A stretch of DNA of 64,000 bases from positions 186,001 to 250,000 of the forward strand of contig CBDBZX010000008.1 in the NCBI GenBank assembly GCA_965213645.1. The letters are read 5' to 3'. The notes beneath the pieces were generated by a model. That model was given only the letters and a program-made list of their open reading frames with translations. It did not search any database and was not told the origin of the DNA. A program made the translations under genes and the position numbers. Below are positions 41,579-51,031 of the stretch, in pieces. This DNA comes from CBDBZX01 sp965213645 (lineage in GTDB: Bacteria > Deinococcota > Deinococci > Deinococcales > Trueperaceae). Every line of letters starts with the position of its first letter. The stretch's first letter is position 1.

Positions 41579-44500
41579 ATGATGAACAGATGGCGCAACG
41601 TAAGGACGCGAAAGTTGGGTCTTCTCATCGGCAGCATAGGGCTTGTTTTTCTTCTTTTTGCCTGTCAGCAAGAGGTTGAAGTTGACTCAGGTGATGAGTC
41701 GGCTTCTGCTACGGTTGAGATAGAGGGGGGCAGCGTTCGTTTAGAAAACGGTGCAGGGGCGTTTTTTGAAGAGGGTTTTTTCGCGCGTGAGGCCGAGGTG
41801 ACGCTCGCCTCGAGCCCCACCCCGCAAGCGCCGCCCGAGAGCGCAGGTGAGAGCTACGCGGCCTCGGTTGAGGCGTTGGGACCGAGTCTCACGCTCACGC
41901 TTCCCTACGAGGCCCTCGGTTCATCGGATACGTCATTTGCAGAGCGCAAGCAGCTTCGCCTGCACCTACCTGACGCTGAGGCCACGGGTAACGCTGGGTC
42001 AGATGCCGCGAACTGGCTCGAGGTTCTCATCAACCTTCCTGATGGGACAGAGCTTTTTTACCTCGAGGATGAGCGTTTAGAGACGGACAGCGCTCAGGCG
42101 GATATGAGCGTAATCACGCTCAACAACCTTCAACTCAGAAACAAGGCGCAGAGCGGCGCGCTCACGGTGCGCGTGCGGCGCGTCACCGCCTCAAATGACG
42201 CTGCGATAAGCGCACAGGCTGTGCCGAGCGGTTTCGTCCTAGAAGACGTGGTGACGGGCTTGAATCAAGGGGTCGCCTTTGACTTCGCTCCTGACGGGCG
42301 CATCTTCGTCGGCGAGAAGCGCGGCGTGGTGCGCGTCGCTGAAAATGGTGAGCTTAAAAGCGAGCCTTTTATCGACCTCTCAGACGAAGTGAACAGCCGT
42401 CACGATAGGGGGATGCTCGGGCTCGCCGTGCACCCCGACTTCCCGGCGCAGCCCTACGTGTACCTGCTCTTCACCTACGACCCGCCCGAACTTCCCAGGG
42501 ACGCAGATGTAGGTGGGCCGGACGGCAACGGCGCACGGGTGTCGCGTTTGGTGCGCGTAACAGCGGATGAAACAAAGGATTACAACGTCGCCTCGCCGGG
42601 CAGCGAAAAGGTTCTTTTGGGTACGAACAGCACGTACGCCAACATCGGCAACTCGGACGAGCGCAACGGTGTGCCTTCATGTGAGGACAACGAGGCCGGA
42701 GAGCGCGTCTACGTCCGCGACTGCTTGCCCGCCGACGAGCAGTCGCACACCATCGGCACAGTGCGTTTTGCCCCTGACGGCTCTCTTTTCGTCAGCAATG
42801 GCGACGGTACGAACTACACCAAGACCGAGCCCTACACGACGCGGGCGCTCAGCTTGGACAGTCTTGCAGGCAAGGTCATGCGCATCAACCCCCTCACGGG
42901 CGAGGGCTACGCGGATAATCCCTTTTATGACGGCGACCCGAACAGCAACCGCTCAAAGGTCTATAGCTCAGGTCTGCGCAACCCCTTTCGCTTCACGCTC
43001 AACCCAAAAACGGGCGAACCCTTTATCGGTGACGTAGGGCGGGGTACATGGGAAGAGGTCAACACGGGCGAGGGTGCGAACTTCGGTTGGCCCTGCTTTG
43101 AGGGGGGCAACGGCGAGAATTTGCAGCAGGGCGGCTTTCGTGCGCTGGACGTTTGTCAGGCGTTCTATGAGAACGAACGCGCAACGCCACCGCTTTACAG
43201 CTACACGCGCAGCGGGACGAGCGCCTCTATCCAGGTTGGCGACTTCTACACGGGCACGCGCTACCCGGACGAGTATCAGGGCGCACTGTTTATTACCGAT
43301 TACAATCAGCGCTGGATTCGCACGCTCACCTTTGACGCGGACGGCGGTGTGGCGAGCGTAAACGACTTTGGCGACGAGCGCGGTGTGGTGCAGATGTCGG
43401 CGGGACCTGGTGGTAACTTGGGTGACGACCTCTACCTTATGAATATCGAACAGGGCAAGCTCAAGCGGCTGCGCTACACGGCGGCGGGCAACACGCCGCC
43501 CGACGCGCAAGCGAGTGCGGCGAACGCTTCGGGCTCGGTGCCTCTAACCGTGGACTTTACGGGTACAGATTCCGTAGACGCCGACGGTGACACGCTCATG
43601 TATAAATGGGACTTCGGCGACGGCGCGACCTCCACCGACGCCAATCCGACGCACACCTACGAAGAGGTGAGCCTCTACCGTGCTCGTTTAACCGTGACGG
43701 ACAGCACGGGCGCAAGCGCAACGGACACCGTGCTCATCGAAGCGGGTACCACCAAACCTGTCGCGGTCATCCTCTCGCCGGAGGACGGCGCGACCTTCAC
43801 GGTAGGCGATCAAGTCCCTTTCATCGCCTCGAATCAGGGTGAAACGCTCACCGATGAAGACTTCTCCTGGTTCTTGAAGCTCAACCACAACGAGCACCAG
43901 CACTTCGACGAGTTGCCTCCCACGATGGGCGAGGACGGCGCGTTCGTCGTGCCCGACCACGGCGACAACACCTCGTTAGAACTCTGCCTAGAGATCATGC
44001 AAAACGGTAATAAAAGCGACCCGAGCTGCGTCACGCTCACGCTTAATACGGTGGAGTACACGCTCGAGACCGAGCCGAGCGGCCTCAAGCTGAGTTGGGA
44101 AGGGGTCGAGCGCACAACGCCCTTTACGGTAGAAACGAACGTGAACGCTAAGCAGCAACTGACCGCTTTGGCGGAGCAAGAGGGATTGGACTTCGCTAGC
44201 TGGTCCGATGGGGGCGAGCGCATTCACGATATCACCATTGGGGACACGCCGCAGACGCTCACCGCGACCTACGCACCTTCCCCTCAAACGTGTGGCGAGC
44301 TAACCCAGGAGGCCGAAGCAGGTGAACTTTTTGGCGCATTTCGCATTGTAGACAGTACCTCAGCGAGCGGTGGGCGCTATATCGATACGCCGGACGGCTT
44401 CGGCCATGAAGAGGACAGCGTCAACCCGGAGCACCGCACAGAATACTGTATGAATGTGACCGAAGCAGGACGTTATAAGGTCACGGGTTGGGTCCAGGGT

Positions 44501-45154
44501 GCGAGGAAGAGCGATTCGTTCTACTTGGCAGTCGACGGCACGTTTGCTGACGACCGCTGGGACACACCGCGCAACAGCAGCTTTGAGCGCCAAGACGCCG
44601 CGCGGCGTGGACAAGACCCGTTCACCTTCGACCTGGAACCGGGTGAGCACACCCTGAGTATCTACCTGCGCGAAGACGGCACGAAGCTCGACAAGGTCGC
44701 GCTAGAGAAGGTTGACGCTACGACTACCTGCGGTCCTCTGGCGCAGGAAGCGGAAGCGGGTGCGCTGTTCGGCGCGTTCCGCACCGCGAGCAGCGCCTCA
44801 GCGAGCGGCGGGCGCTATATTGACACACCGGACGGCATTGGTCACCAGAAGAAACTGAACCCCGCCAATCGCGCCGAGTATTGCGTGAACGTCACAGAGC
44901 CGGGCCGGTATAAGGTCACGGGCTGGGTACAAGGGGCGCTGAGCAGCGACTCGTTCTTCCTAGCTGTGGACGGCACGCTCGCGAATGACCGCTGGGACAC
45001 GCCGCGCAACAACGGTTTCGAACCTCAAGACGCCGCGCGGCGCAACAAGCCGCCCTTTACCTTCGACTTAGACACGGGCGAACACACCGTGACCATCTAC
45101 ATGCGCGAGGATGGGACGCGCTTAGATAAGCTCGAGCTAGTGCGCGCCGATTAG
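41579..45154 (+). CDS. large lipoprotein with sugar dehydrogenase, PKD and duplicated C-terminal modules
   Basis: A 1191-residue lipoprotein: signal peptide with lipobox LFAC (Cys about residue 29), an acidic N-terminal beta domain (to about 210), a six-bladed PQQ-type glucose/sorbosone dehydrogenase domain (about 215-640; VAFDFAPDGRIFVGEKRG, DRGMLGLAVHPDF, SHTIGTVRFAPDGSLFVSNGD, SGLRNPFRFTLNPKTGE, NFGWPCFEG), a PKD domain (about 645-720; YKWDFGDGATSTDANPTHTY), a further Ig-like region, and two near-identical C-terminal repeats of about 140 residues starting QEAEAG.LFGAFR, likely carbohydrate-binding. It would oxidise sugars or aldehydes at the cell surface. GGAGG precedes ATG 41579; ATG 41582 is also possible. 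Confidence 0.85.
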   Translation: MMNRWRNVRTRKLGLLIGSIGLVFLLFACQQEVEVDSGDESASATVEIEGGSVRLENGAGAFFEEGFFAREAEVTLASSPTPQAPPESAGESYAASVEALGPSLTLTLPYEALGSSDTSFAERKQLRLHLPDAEATGNAGSDAANWLEVLINLPDGTELFYLEDERLETDSAQADMSVITLNNLQLRNKAQSGALTVRVRRVTASNDAAISAQAVPSGFVLEDVVTGLNQGVAFDFAPDGRIFVGEKRGVVRVAENGELKSEPFIDLSDEVNSRHDRGMLGLAVHPDFPAQPYVYLLFTYDPPELPRDADVGGPDGNGARVSRLVRVTADETKDYNVASPGSEKVLLGTNSTYANIGNSDERNGVPSCEDNEAGERVYVRDCLPADEQSHTIGTVRFAPDGSLFVSNGDGTNYTKTEPYTTRALSLDSLAGKVMRINPLTGEGYADNPFYDGDPNSNRSKVYSSGLRNPFRFTLNPKTGEPFIGDVGRGTWEEVNTGEGANFGWPCFEGGNGENLQQGGFRALDVCQAFYENERATPPLYSYTRSGTSASIQVGDFYTGTRYPDEYQGALFITDYNQRWIRTLTFDADGGVASVNDFGDERGVVQMSAGPGGNLGDDLYLMNIEQGKLKRLRYTAAGNTPPDAQASAANASGSVPLTVDFTGTDSVDADGDTLMYKWDFGDGATSTDANPTHTYEEVSLYRARLTVTDSTGASATDTVLIEAGTTKPVAVILSPEDGATFTVGDQVPFIASNQGETLTDEDFSWFLKLNHNEHQHFDELPPTMGEDGAFVVPDHGDNTSLELCLEIMQNGNKSDPSCVTLTLNTVEYTLETEPSGLKLSWEGVERTTPFTVETNVNAKQQLTALAEQEGLDFASWSDGGERIHDITIGDTPQTLTATYAPSPQTCGELTQEAEAGELFGAFRIVDSTSASGGRYIDTPDGFGHEEDSVNPEHRTEYCMNVTEAGRYKVTGWVQGARKSDSFYLAVDGTFADDRWDTPRNSSFERQDAARRGQDPFTFDLEPGEHTLSIYLREDGTKLDKVALEKVDATTTCGPLAQEAEAGALFGAFRTASSASASGGRYIDTPDGIGHQKKLNPANRAEYCVNVTEPGRYKVTGWVQGALSSDSFFLAVDGTLANDRWDTPRNNGFEPQDAARRNKPPFTFDLDTGEHTVTIYMREDGTRLDKLELVRAD

Positions 45155-45195
45155 CTGAGTCAGTGAGGAGGGCTCGAGGCGACCTCAAACCATCG

Positions 45196-47748
45196 CTACT
45201 TCGCCTCGAGCCAATTTCCCCCTACGCCAACCTCGGCGACAAGTGGCACGCTCATCTCAAATGCCCCCTCCATCGTCGCTTGAACCTCTTGCGAAATCGC
45301 TTTAACCTCACCTTCAGGCGCTTCAATCACGAGTTCATCGTGTACTTGTAAGAGAAGTTTCGCGCCGCGCTCACGCAGCTTAGGCGCGAGTTCGATCATC
45401 GCCAGTTTGACTATATCGGCCTGCGTCCCCTGAATCGGCATGTTGTAGGCGGTGCGCTCGGCGTACTCGCGCAGGTTGCGGTTTTTGGTGTTGATGTCGG
45501 GAATCATGCGCCGCCGCCCTAAAAGCGTCTCGACGTAGCCCTCTTTGCGAGCAAAGGCTAGGGTGTCGTCGATATACTTCTGCACTTTGGGGTAGCGCTC
45601 GAAGTACGTCGTGATAAAGGCGTCGGCCTCCTTGTAGCTGATATTTAGCTCATTGGTGAGGCGGTGCGCCGACATGCCGTACAAAACACCGAAATTGATG
45701 ATCTTGGCGACGCGGCGCATGTCGGGCTCGACTTTGTCAAGCCCGACCTCATGAATCTGCGCGGCGGTGCGGCGGTGGATGTCTTCGCCCTGCTGGAAGG
45801 TCTCGATCAAAGCCTCTTCGCCCGTGATGTGCGCCAAGATGCGCAGTTCAATTTGGGAGTAATCCGCGACGAGGAGCTTCGTTCCTTCCGCTGCTACAAA
45901 ACCGCGCCGAATCTGCCGCCCGATTTCGGTGCGCACGGGGATGTTTTGCAGGTTCGGGTTGGCGCTAGAGAGACGTCCTGTCGCGGTGACGGTCTGGTTA
46001 AAGGTTGTGTGGATACGCCTGGTGTGAGGGTTGACGAGGCGCGGCAGCGGGTCTAAATACGTGCTTTTGAGCTTAGACAGCTCGCGGTACTCCAAGATGA
46101 GGCCCACGACGGGATGCTTGTCGCGCAAAGGCTCCAAGGCGCTCACCGCTGTGGAGCGTTTGCCCGTGGAGGTTTTTTTGCCTGCCTGCAGCTCGAGCCT
46201 GTCATAGAGCAGTTCCGCCAACTGGTCACGCGAGTTGAGGTTTAGCTCGGGATTTTGGGCGATGTCGCGGACCTGTTCTTCAAGACGTTCCAACGTCTCA
46301 TTCATCGCCTGGGACTGTTTTTCTAAGAAGGGCACGTCGAGCTTGACGCCCGTATATTCCATCTCGGCTAAAACGTCCGCGAGAGGTTTCTCGATTCTCT
46401 CGTAAAGGTTTCTGAGCCTACCCGTCAGCTTTTCCGGTAAGAGGTTGAGCAGTTCAGCCGTTACTGTGGCTCTCGAGGTGCTGTCCGCGCCCCACTCGCC
46501 CGCGCCGTAGCGCCGCGCGACGGTTTCGGGCTCGGTCACGTTCGGGTCTAAAACGTAGGCCATGAGGAGCGGGTCGTCGCCGGGTTTACACTCCAACCCC
46601 TCGCGTCTTGCGTACACGCTCAAGGCTTTAGCATTACAGGCGTTAAGTTCGCCCTCGGTGCGCAAGATGTCGTTGCGCCACCTCTCCGCAATGTTCGCGA
46701 CTGTTCCCGCTGAAGCGACGGAAAGTTCACTCAGCTCCGCGTTCATCGGGTTAGTTTCTGACAAGACATAACCGAAGCTCCCGCCGAAGAAGATGTCGGC
46801 TGAGGAGATTTTCTGGTAGTCGTTGCTAACTCCAGGTGCTCCGCCGCCCAACCCGAGTTCGTTGATGATGGAGCCGAATTCCAAAGTCTCCAACACCCCT
46901 CTAAGTTCGTCCCGTTCCATCTCCCGCTTCGCCCAGCCCTCAGGGTCGATGTCGGTATCGGCGTCCGTGACGATTTTGGAGAGCATCTTGGAGAACTTGA
47001 CCTCTTCCAAGCTCGCCTTGACCTTTTTCGCCGCGCTCTCCGGTTTGAGTTCGTCTACGTGGTCCAAAATGTAGTCGAGCGTGTCGTAACTCTGCAAGAG
47101 CTTCGCCGCCGTTTTCGGCCCGATGCCTTTGGCCCCCGGAATATTATCGGACGAGTCGCCCGTCAAGGCCCGGTAGTCGATCCACTGGTCCACGCGCACG
47201 CCGAACTTTTCATAGACCTCTTCGGGGCCGAAGCGGTCTGCTTTAGTGAGTCCGCGCACGCACACCCTGTCCGTCACGAGTTGGTAGGCGTCGCGGTCGC
47301 TCGTCACAATCTCGACGGCGTAGCCTTGTGCCTCACAGCGCTTGGCGATCGTGCCGATGAGGTCGTCCGCTTCTAAGCCCGCTTGCTCGATCTGATAAAG
47401 ACCAAGAAGCTCGACGAGTTTTTTGATGGTTCTGATCTGCCCCGGTAAGTCCTCGGGCGTATCTCTACGTCCCGCTTTATAGTCCTCATATTGCTCGTGG
47501 CGGAATGTTTTGGCGGGCGCGTCGAAGGTGACGACCGTCGCGTCGAACTCGCCCTCTTCTTGCAGGATGCGCAGGAGCGAACGCAGAAAGCCGAAGACCG
47601 CGTTTGTCGCTTCGCCCTTGCTATTTGAGAGGTCGCGAATCGCGTAGTAGCTCCTGAAGGCCAGCGCGTGACCGTCGATGATGACGATCTTATGACCGTT
47701 GCTCCGGGGAGAAGTGCCGCTCTGAATGAAAGAGGGTTGCTCAGACAT
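45196..47748 (-). CDS. polA: DNA polymerase I
   Basis: An 850-residue Pol I. N-terminal 5'-3' exonuclease: KIVIIDGHALAFRSYYAI, EADDLIGTIAKR, TGDSSDNIPGAKGIGPKTA. The middle (about 320-470) occupies the place of the 3'-5' proofreading domain but shows none of its acidic motifs, as in Taq. The polymerase has motif A VADYSQIELRILAH, motif B RRVAKIINFGVLYGMSAHR and motif C LQVHDELVIEA. It fills gaps in repair and replication. The 450-bp gap upstream of its start holds MITE copy 3. Confidence 0.96.
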   Translation of the reverse strand: MSEQPSFIQSGTSPRSNGHKIVIIDGHALAFRSYYAIRDLSNSKGEATNAVFGFLRSLLRILQEEGEFDATVVTFDAPAKTFRHEQYEDYKAGRRDTPEDLPGQIRTIKKLVELLGLYQIEQAGLEADDLIGTIAKRCEAQGYAVEIVTSDRDAYQLVTDRVCVRGLTKADRFGPEEVYEKFGVRVDQWIDYRALTGDSSDNIPGAKGIGPKTAAKLLQSYDTLDYILDHVDELKPESAAKKVKASLEEVKFSKMLSKIVTDADTDIDPEGWAKREMERDELRGVLETLEFGSIINELGLGGGAPGVSNDYQKISSADIFFGGSFGYVLSETNPMNAELSELSVASAGTVANIAERWRNDILRTEGELNACNAKALSVYARREGLECKPGDDPLLMAYVLDPNVTEPETVARRYGAGEWGADSTSRATVTAELLNLLPEKLTGRLRNLYERIEKPLADVLAEMEYTGVKLDVPFLEKQSQAMNETLERLEEQVRDIAQNPELNLNSRDQLAELLYDRLELQAGKKTSTGKRSTAVSALEPLRDKHPVVGLILEYRELSKLKSTYLDPLPRLVNPHTRRIHTTFNQTVTATGRLSSANPNLQNIPVRTEIGRQIRRGFVAAEGTKLLVADYSQIELRILAHITGEEALIETFQQGEDIHRRTAAQIHEVGLDKVEPDMRRVAKIINFGVLYGMSAHRLTNELNISYKEADAFITTYFERYPKVQKYIDDTLAFARKEGYVETLLGRRRMIPDINTKNRNLREYAERTAYNMPIQGTQADIVKLAMIELAPKLRERGAKLLLQVHDELVIEAPEGEVKAISQEVQATMEGAFEMSVPLVAEVGVGGNWLEAK

Positions 47749-47887
47749 GACGGACTCGAGGCAAGTCTTGAGCGTGCACGTCTTGAGGGCGTTTTAATAC
47801 ACTGGTTAATATACGAGTGAACGGTGCCTGACAAGCTGACCTGCTGACCTGCTGAGATGCCACTTTTCTTATTACGGTCAAACTGAC

Positions 47888-48065
47888 TACTCTGTCAACT
47901 AAAAAATACAACATGTCATTCTGAGCGGAACGCAGTGGAGTGAAGAATCTCTGCATTCGCCTTCTTCTCTGACAGAGAGTGCGAGACGAGACCCCTCGAC
48001 TACGTTGCACTCCGCTCGGGGTGACATAGTAAGGGGTTGTGTTGCAGAACTTGCTTAACGCTGTA
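47888..48065. mobile_element. MITE-like repeat, copy 3 (about 178 bp, worn left end)
   Basis: The interior matches copy 2 closely (CATGTCATTCTGAGCGGA, GAGAGTGCGAGACGAGACCC, GACATAGTAAGGGGTTGTGT) and the right end TTAACGCTGTA is intact, followed by CTAAG as in copy 2. The left end TACTCTGTCAACTAA has drifted and no clear target duplication is left. It fills much of the gap between polA and the GGDEF gene. Confidence 0.75.
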
Positions 48066-48182
48066 CTAAGCTCAGTGATGCGGTCGTAAAATAACGCGGA
48101 CATACCTTAGTTTATCCTTTTCATGAACATTGCCTTGATGTGCAGATGCGTGCCGGTCAGACTCTCGTCAGAGGTACGCTTG

Positions 48183-48188
48183 TAGAGT
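48183..48188 (+). promoter_or_regulatory. -10 box, leaderless promoter of the GGDEF gene
   Basis: TAGAGT, 6 nt before ATG 48195; no Shine-Dalgarno sequence. Confidence 0.45.
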
Positions 48189-48194
48189 GATCTT

Positions 48195-49118
48195 ATGCGT
48201 GAGGCTCTCTCTTTTCTACGTCGTTCTAAGCCGCGCACCCTCAAGTGCCTCGTTGCACTGGTAGGCTGGACTTTCTATAGCGCCGCGTTCGCTGTGCTCT
48301 TCGAGCCCTTCGGAGCGCAGTTAGGTGCGCTCGTCCTCTTGCCTGTCGCGCTCACCGCTTGGCTGTGGGGGCTCTACGCTGGCTTGTTCGCCGGACTCGC
48401 AAGTTTCGGCGTCAACACCCTTCTTTTTAACCTTGTAGACCCTGCCTTGGGCGGTTGGAGCGCCGTTTTCTACCACCAAGGCGGCGCGGGGCACATCGCC
48501 GTTCTCTTTCTGGGCGCGGTAGTTGGCTATCTGCGCGACGTGCGTGTACTGCTTCACCGTCAAAAGAAGCAACTGATGGCGCAGCAGACGCAGCTTCTTC
48601 ACCTCGCGCAGCACGACGCCTTGACGGGGCTGCCCAACCGCTCGCTCTTCATGGACCGCTTGGAAAGGGCGGTCGCTCAGGCCAAAAGGAGCGGCGACAC
48701 GGTCGCGGTCTGCTTTCTCGACCTCAACGGGTTTAAGCAGGTGAATGATACGCTAGGACACGCCGCCGGGGACGAACTGTTGCGGCAGCTCGCGGAGCGT
48801 CTTGCGAGGCGCTGCCGCGAGAGCGACACCTTAGCGCGTATGGGTGGCGATGAATTTACCGTTCTCGCGACTGGGCTTCAAAGTGACGCCAGCGTAAGAC
48901 GTGTGGCGCAGTCGCTTTTAGAAGTGTTTCATTTGCCCTTTATAATTGAGGGAGAAGAGGTGAGCATCGGCTCGAGCTTAGGTCTAGCCCGCTACCCTCA
49001 AGATGCCCACCGCGCCGCTGACCTTTTACAGTTTGCCGACAGCGCCATGTACAGGGTGAAGCGGCGTAAGGTGGAGGGCGATGTCAAGAGCTATTCGACC
49101 CTTTGGAGGAATCCATGA
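48195..49118 (+). CDS. membrane-bound diguanylate cyclase (GGDEF)
   Basis: A 307-residue protein. The N-terminal 115 residues hold three or four membrane helices (LVALVGWTFYSAAFAVLF, LGALVLLPVALTAWLWGLYA, AVLFLGAVVGYL), then a short coiled coil and a complete GGDEF domain (HDALTGLPNRSLFMDR, CFLDLNGFKQVNDTLGHAAGD, LARMGGDEFTVLA). The active-site GGDEF is intact, so it should make cyclic di-GMP; an RxxD inhibitory site is not obvious (RRCRESDTLARMGG has RESD). The glycosyltransferase gene starts inside its stop, linking second-messenger output with surface polysaccharide synthesis. Confidence 0.9.
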   Translation: MREALSFLRRSKPRTLKCLVALVGWTFYSAAFAVLFEPFGAQLGALVLLPVALTAWLWGLYAGLFAGLASFGVNTLLFNLVDPALGGWSAVFYHQGGAGHIAVLFLGAVVGYLRDVRVLLHRQKKQLMAQQTQLLHLAQHDALTGLPNRSLFMDRLERAVAQAKRSGDTVAVCFLDLNGFKQVNDTLGHAAGDELLRQLAERLARRCRESDTLARMGGDEFTVLATGLQSDASVRRVAQSLLEVFHLPFIIEGEEVSIGSSLGLARYPQDAHRAADLLQFADSAMYRVKRRKVEGDVKSYSTLWRNP

Positions 49119-50254
49119 GTACCCCACAAAAAACGGAATGCCGCATCGCCTGTTTCATCAGCAATTTGGACGGTGGCGGTGCGGAGCGAGTCGCCGTCAA
49201 TCTGTTACAGAGCTTGCCGAAAGGTATGCAGCTCGACTTAATTTTGGCGGAGGCGAGTGGCCCTTATATATCTCAAGTGCCCGCGCAGGTGCGCGTCATC
49301 GACTTAGGGGTGGGCCGCGTCTCCAAAGCCGTCGTGCCGCTGAGCCGCTACCTGAGGGCGTACAGACCGGACGCGCTGCTGTCCCATTCAACCCACGCTA
49401 ACGTCGCAGCTACGGCGGCGAAAGCGCTGTCGCGCACCCACACGAGACTCGTGCTCGTCGAGCACAACACGTTTTCGGCGGTTGACCACGGCCCGAGCCA
49501 AAACGTGAGACAGCGACTCCTCCCTATCTTTACGAAGGTCTTTTACAAGGGAGCTGACGAGATTGTCGGCGTCTCGACGGGCGTGTCGCGCGACTTGGAG
49601 CGGTCGCTCGGTATGCCGCTCAACCGCGTTCGAACGGTCTATAATCCAGTTGTCAACAACTATTTGAGGGCTAAATCTCGCGAGCCGGTTGAGCATCCCT
49701 GGTTTGACGAAGAGCTGCCCATATTTTTAGCTGTCGGTAGGCTTTCGGAGCAGAAGGACTTCGCGACGCTGCTCAGGGCGTTCGCGTCGTTGCGGCGGCG
49801 CGTCCGCGCCCGGCTCATCATCTTGGGGGAGGGAAAAGACCGGGCGGAACTCGAGTGTTTACGCGACACGCTAGGTCTATCGCAAGACGTCGCCATGCCC
49901 GGCTTCGTCCTCAACCCCTACGCTTACATGCGCGGAGCCAACGCGCTCGTCCTCTCCTCGCGCTGGGAAGGGCTGCCGACGGTGCTCATTGAAGCGATGG
50001 CGTGCGGTTGCCCCGTCGTCGCGACGGACTGCCCCAGCGGTTCCAGAGAGATTTTAGAGGATGGTCGCTGGGGCCCGCTCGTCCCTATAGGCGACGCCGA
50101 CGCCCTCGCCCAAGCGATGCTGGGCGTATTGCAAAACCCTATCGCGGCAGAGGCGCTTATGAATAGAGCGGAGGCGTTCTCGAGCGAAGCCGCCGCCGCC
50201 AACTACCTCAATATCCTTCTGCCGACCTCGGCGCAAGGCCGTACTAATCCTTAG
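49115..50254 (+). CDS. family 4 glycosyltransferase
   Basis: A GT-B enzyme of about 379 residues. ATG 49115 has GGAGG 5 nt upstream and overlaps the GGDEF stop by 4 bp. The N-domain opens CRIACFISNLDGGGAERVAVNLLQ; the C-domain nucleotide-sugar site includes LAVGRLSEQKDFATLLRAFA, RLIILGEGKDRAEL and SSRWEGLPTVLIEAMACGCPVVATDCPSGSREIL split by the usual E-x7-E. It transfers a sugar to lipid- or polymer-linked acceptors; the target is unknown. It converges on the methyltransferase gene with 4 bp overlap. Confidence 0.9.
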   Translation: MSTPQKTECRIACFISNLDGGGAERVAVNLLQSLPKGMQLDLILAEASGPYISQVPAQVRVIDLGVGRVSKAVVPLSRYLRAYRPDALLSHSTHANVAATAAKALSRTHTRLVLVEHNTFSAVDHGPSQNVRQRLLPIFTKVFYKGADEIVGVSTGVSRDLERSLGMPLNRVRTVYNPVVNNYLRAKSREPVEHPWFDEELPIFLAVGRLSEQKDFATLLRAFASLRRRVRARLIILGEGKDRAELECLRDTLGLSQDVAMPGFVLNPYAYMRGANALVLSSRWEGLPTVLIEAMACGCPVVATDCPSGSREILEDGRWGPLVPIGDADALAQAMLGVLQNPIAAEALMNRAEAFSSEAAAANYLNILLPTSAQGRTNP

Positions 50255-50970
50255 AACTTCTCAAAAAGCGCCATCGTAATGCGCTTCCGGTGCTGCGCCT
50301 TGAGTAATCTCATACCAGCTTTTTTAGCTTCAGCTTCCAAAACCGCTGGGTCGATAAAACGAATCCCTGAAATCCTAAAGAGGCTCTGCAAAACTTTTCC
50401 ATACCAAGTCTCCGCTTTGGAGACGTACATCTGCCACATCAAGCCGCCCGGTTTCAGCACGCGGCCAAACTCAGAGACCGACTTGGAGAGGTCCGTAAAC
50501 TCGTTGAGCGACGCGCCGCAGACGATGAGGTCGAAGCCCTCATCCTCATATGGCAAATTCATCACATCGGCGTGAACGAGAGTGACGTTGACCTCTTCTT
50601 TTTCGGCATAGTCTTTCGCTTTTTTGAGAAACGGCACGCTAAAGTCCACCGCGTGAACCTCTAAAGCCACTTCGTGACGTAAGAGCGTCCGCGCGTAGAG
50701 CCCTGCCGAACACGCCGCGTCCAATACGATTTGTCCCGGTTGCGGGTTCAACCACTTGAGCATGAGGTCGAGTTCTCGCGTCACATCGAAGTCGCCGCCC
50801 GTGATGATTGAGAGCGAACGCTTGCGCCAAAGAGGTTCATAGAGCGCCGCCGTCAGCGGCAAGAAGTTGCTCGCTTGGGCTAGGGGCACGCTAGGGCGCT
50901 TTTCCAAGGCGCGGTAGATGCCGTACTCGAGCCTCAGTGGTTCTGCGAAAATGTCAGAAGGTGGTTTCAA
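50251..50970 (-). CDS. class I SAM-dependent methyltransferase at the end of the Ebo cluster
   Basis: A 239-residue protein with motif I VLDAACSAGLYARTLL, post-I VHAVDFS, GFDLIVCGASLNEFTD (motif II area) and LKPGGLMWQMY. UbiE/Coq5-like in its overall pattern, so a quinone- or prenyl-type small-molecule substrate is plausible. It is the last gene of the minus-strand block, about 60 bp behind EboF, and may modify the same metabolite; that is inference from position. Confidence 0.82.
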   Translation of the reverse strand: MKPPSDIFAEPLRLEYGIYRALEKRPSVPLAQASNFLPLTAALYEPLWRKRSLSIITGGDFDVTRELDLMLKWLNPQPGQIVLDAACSAGLYARTLLRHEVALEVHAVDFSVPFLKKAKDYAEKEEVNVTLVHADVMNLPYEDEGFDLIVCGASLNEFTDLSKSVSEFGRVLKPGGLMWQMYVSKAETWYGKVLQSLFRISGIRFIDPAVLEAEAKKAGMRLLKAQHRKRITMALFEKF

Positions 50971-51031
50971 GACCTCTTAGTGTGGCATGTAAACTGCTCC
51001 AAGTTCGTAGATACGCCTATAAAGTGGGCGC

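Noticed and set aside
47756..47880. Tandem GCTGACCT words upstream of polA as an operator
   Set aside because: Only two to three short, imperfect copies; not enough to support a regulatory site.
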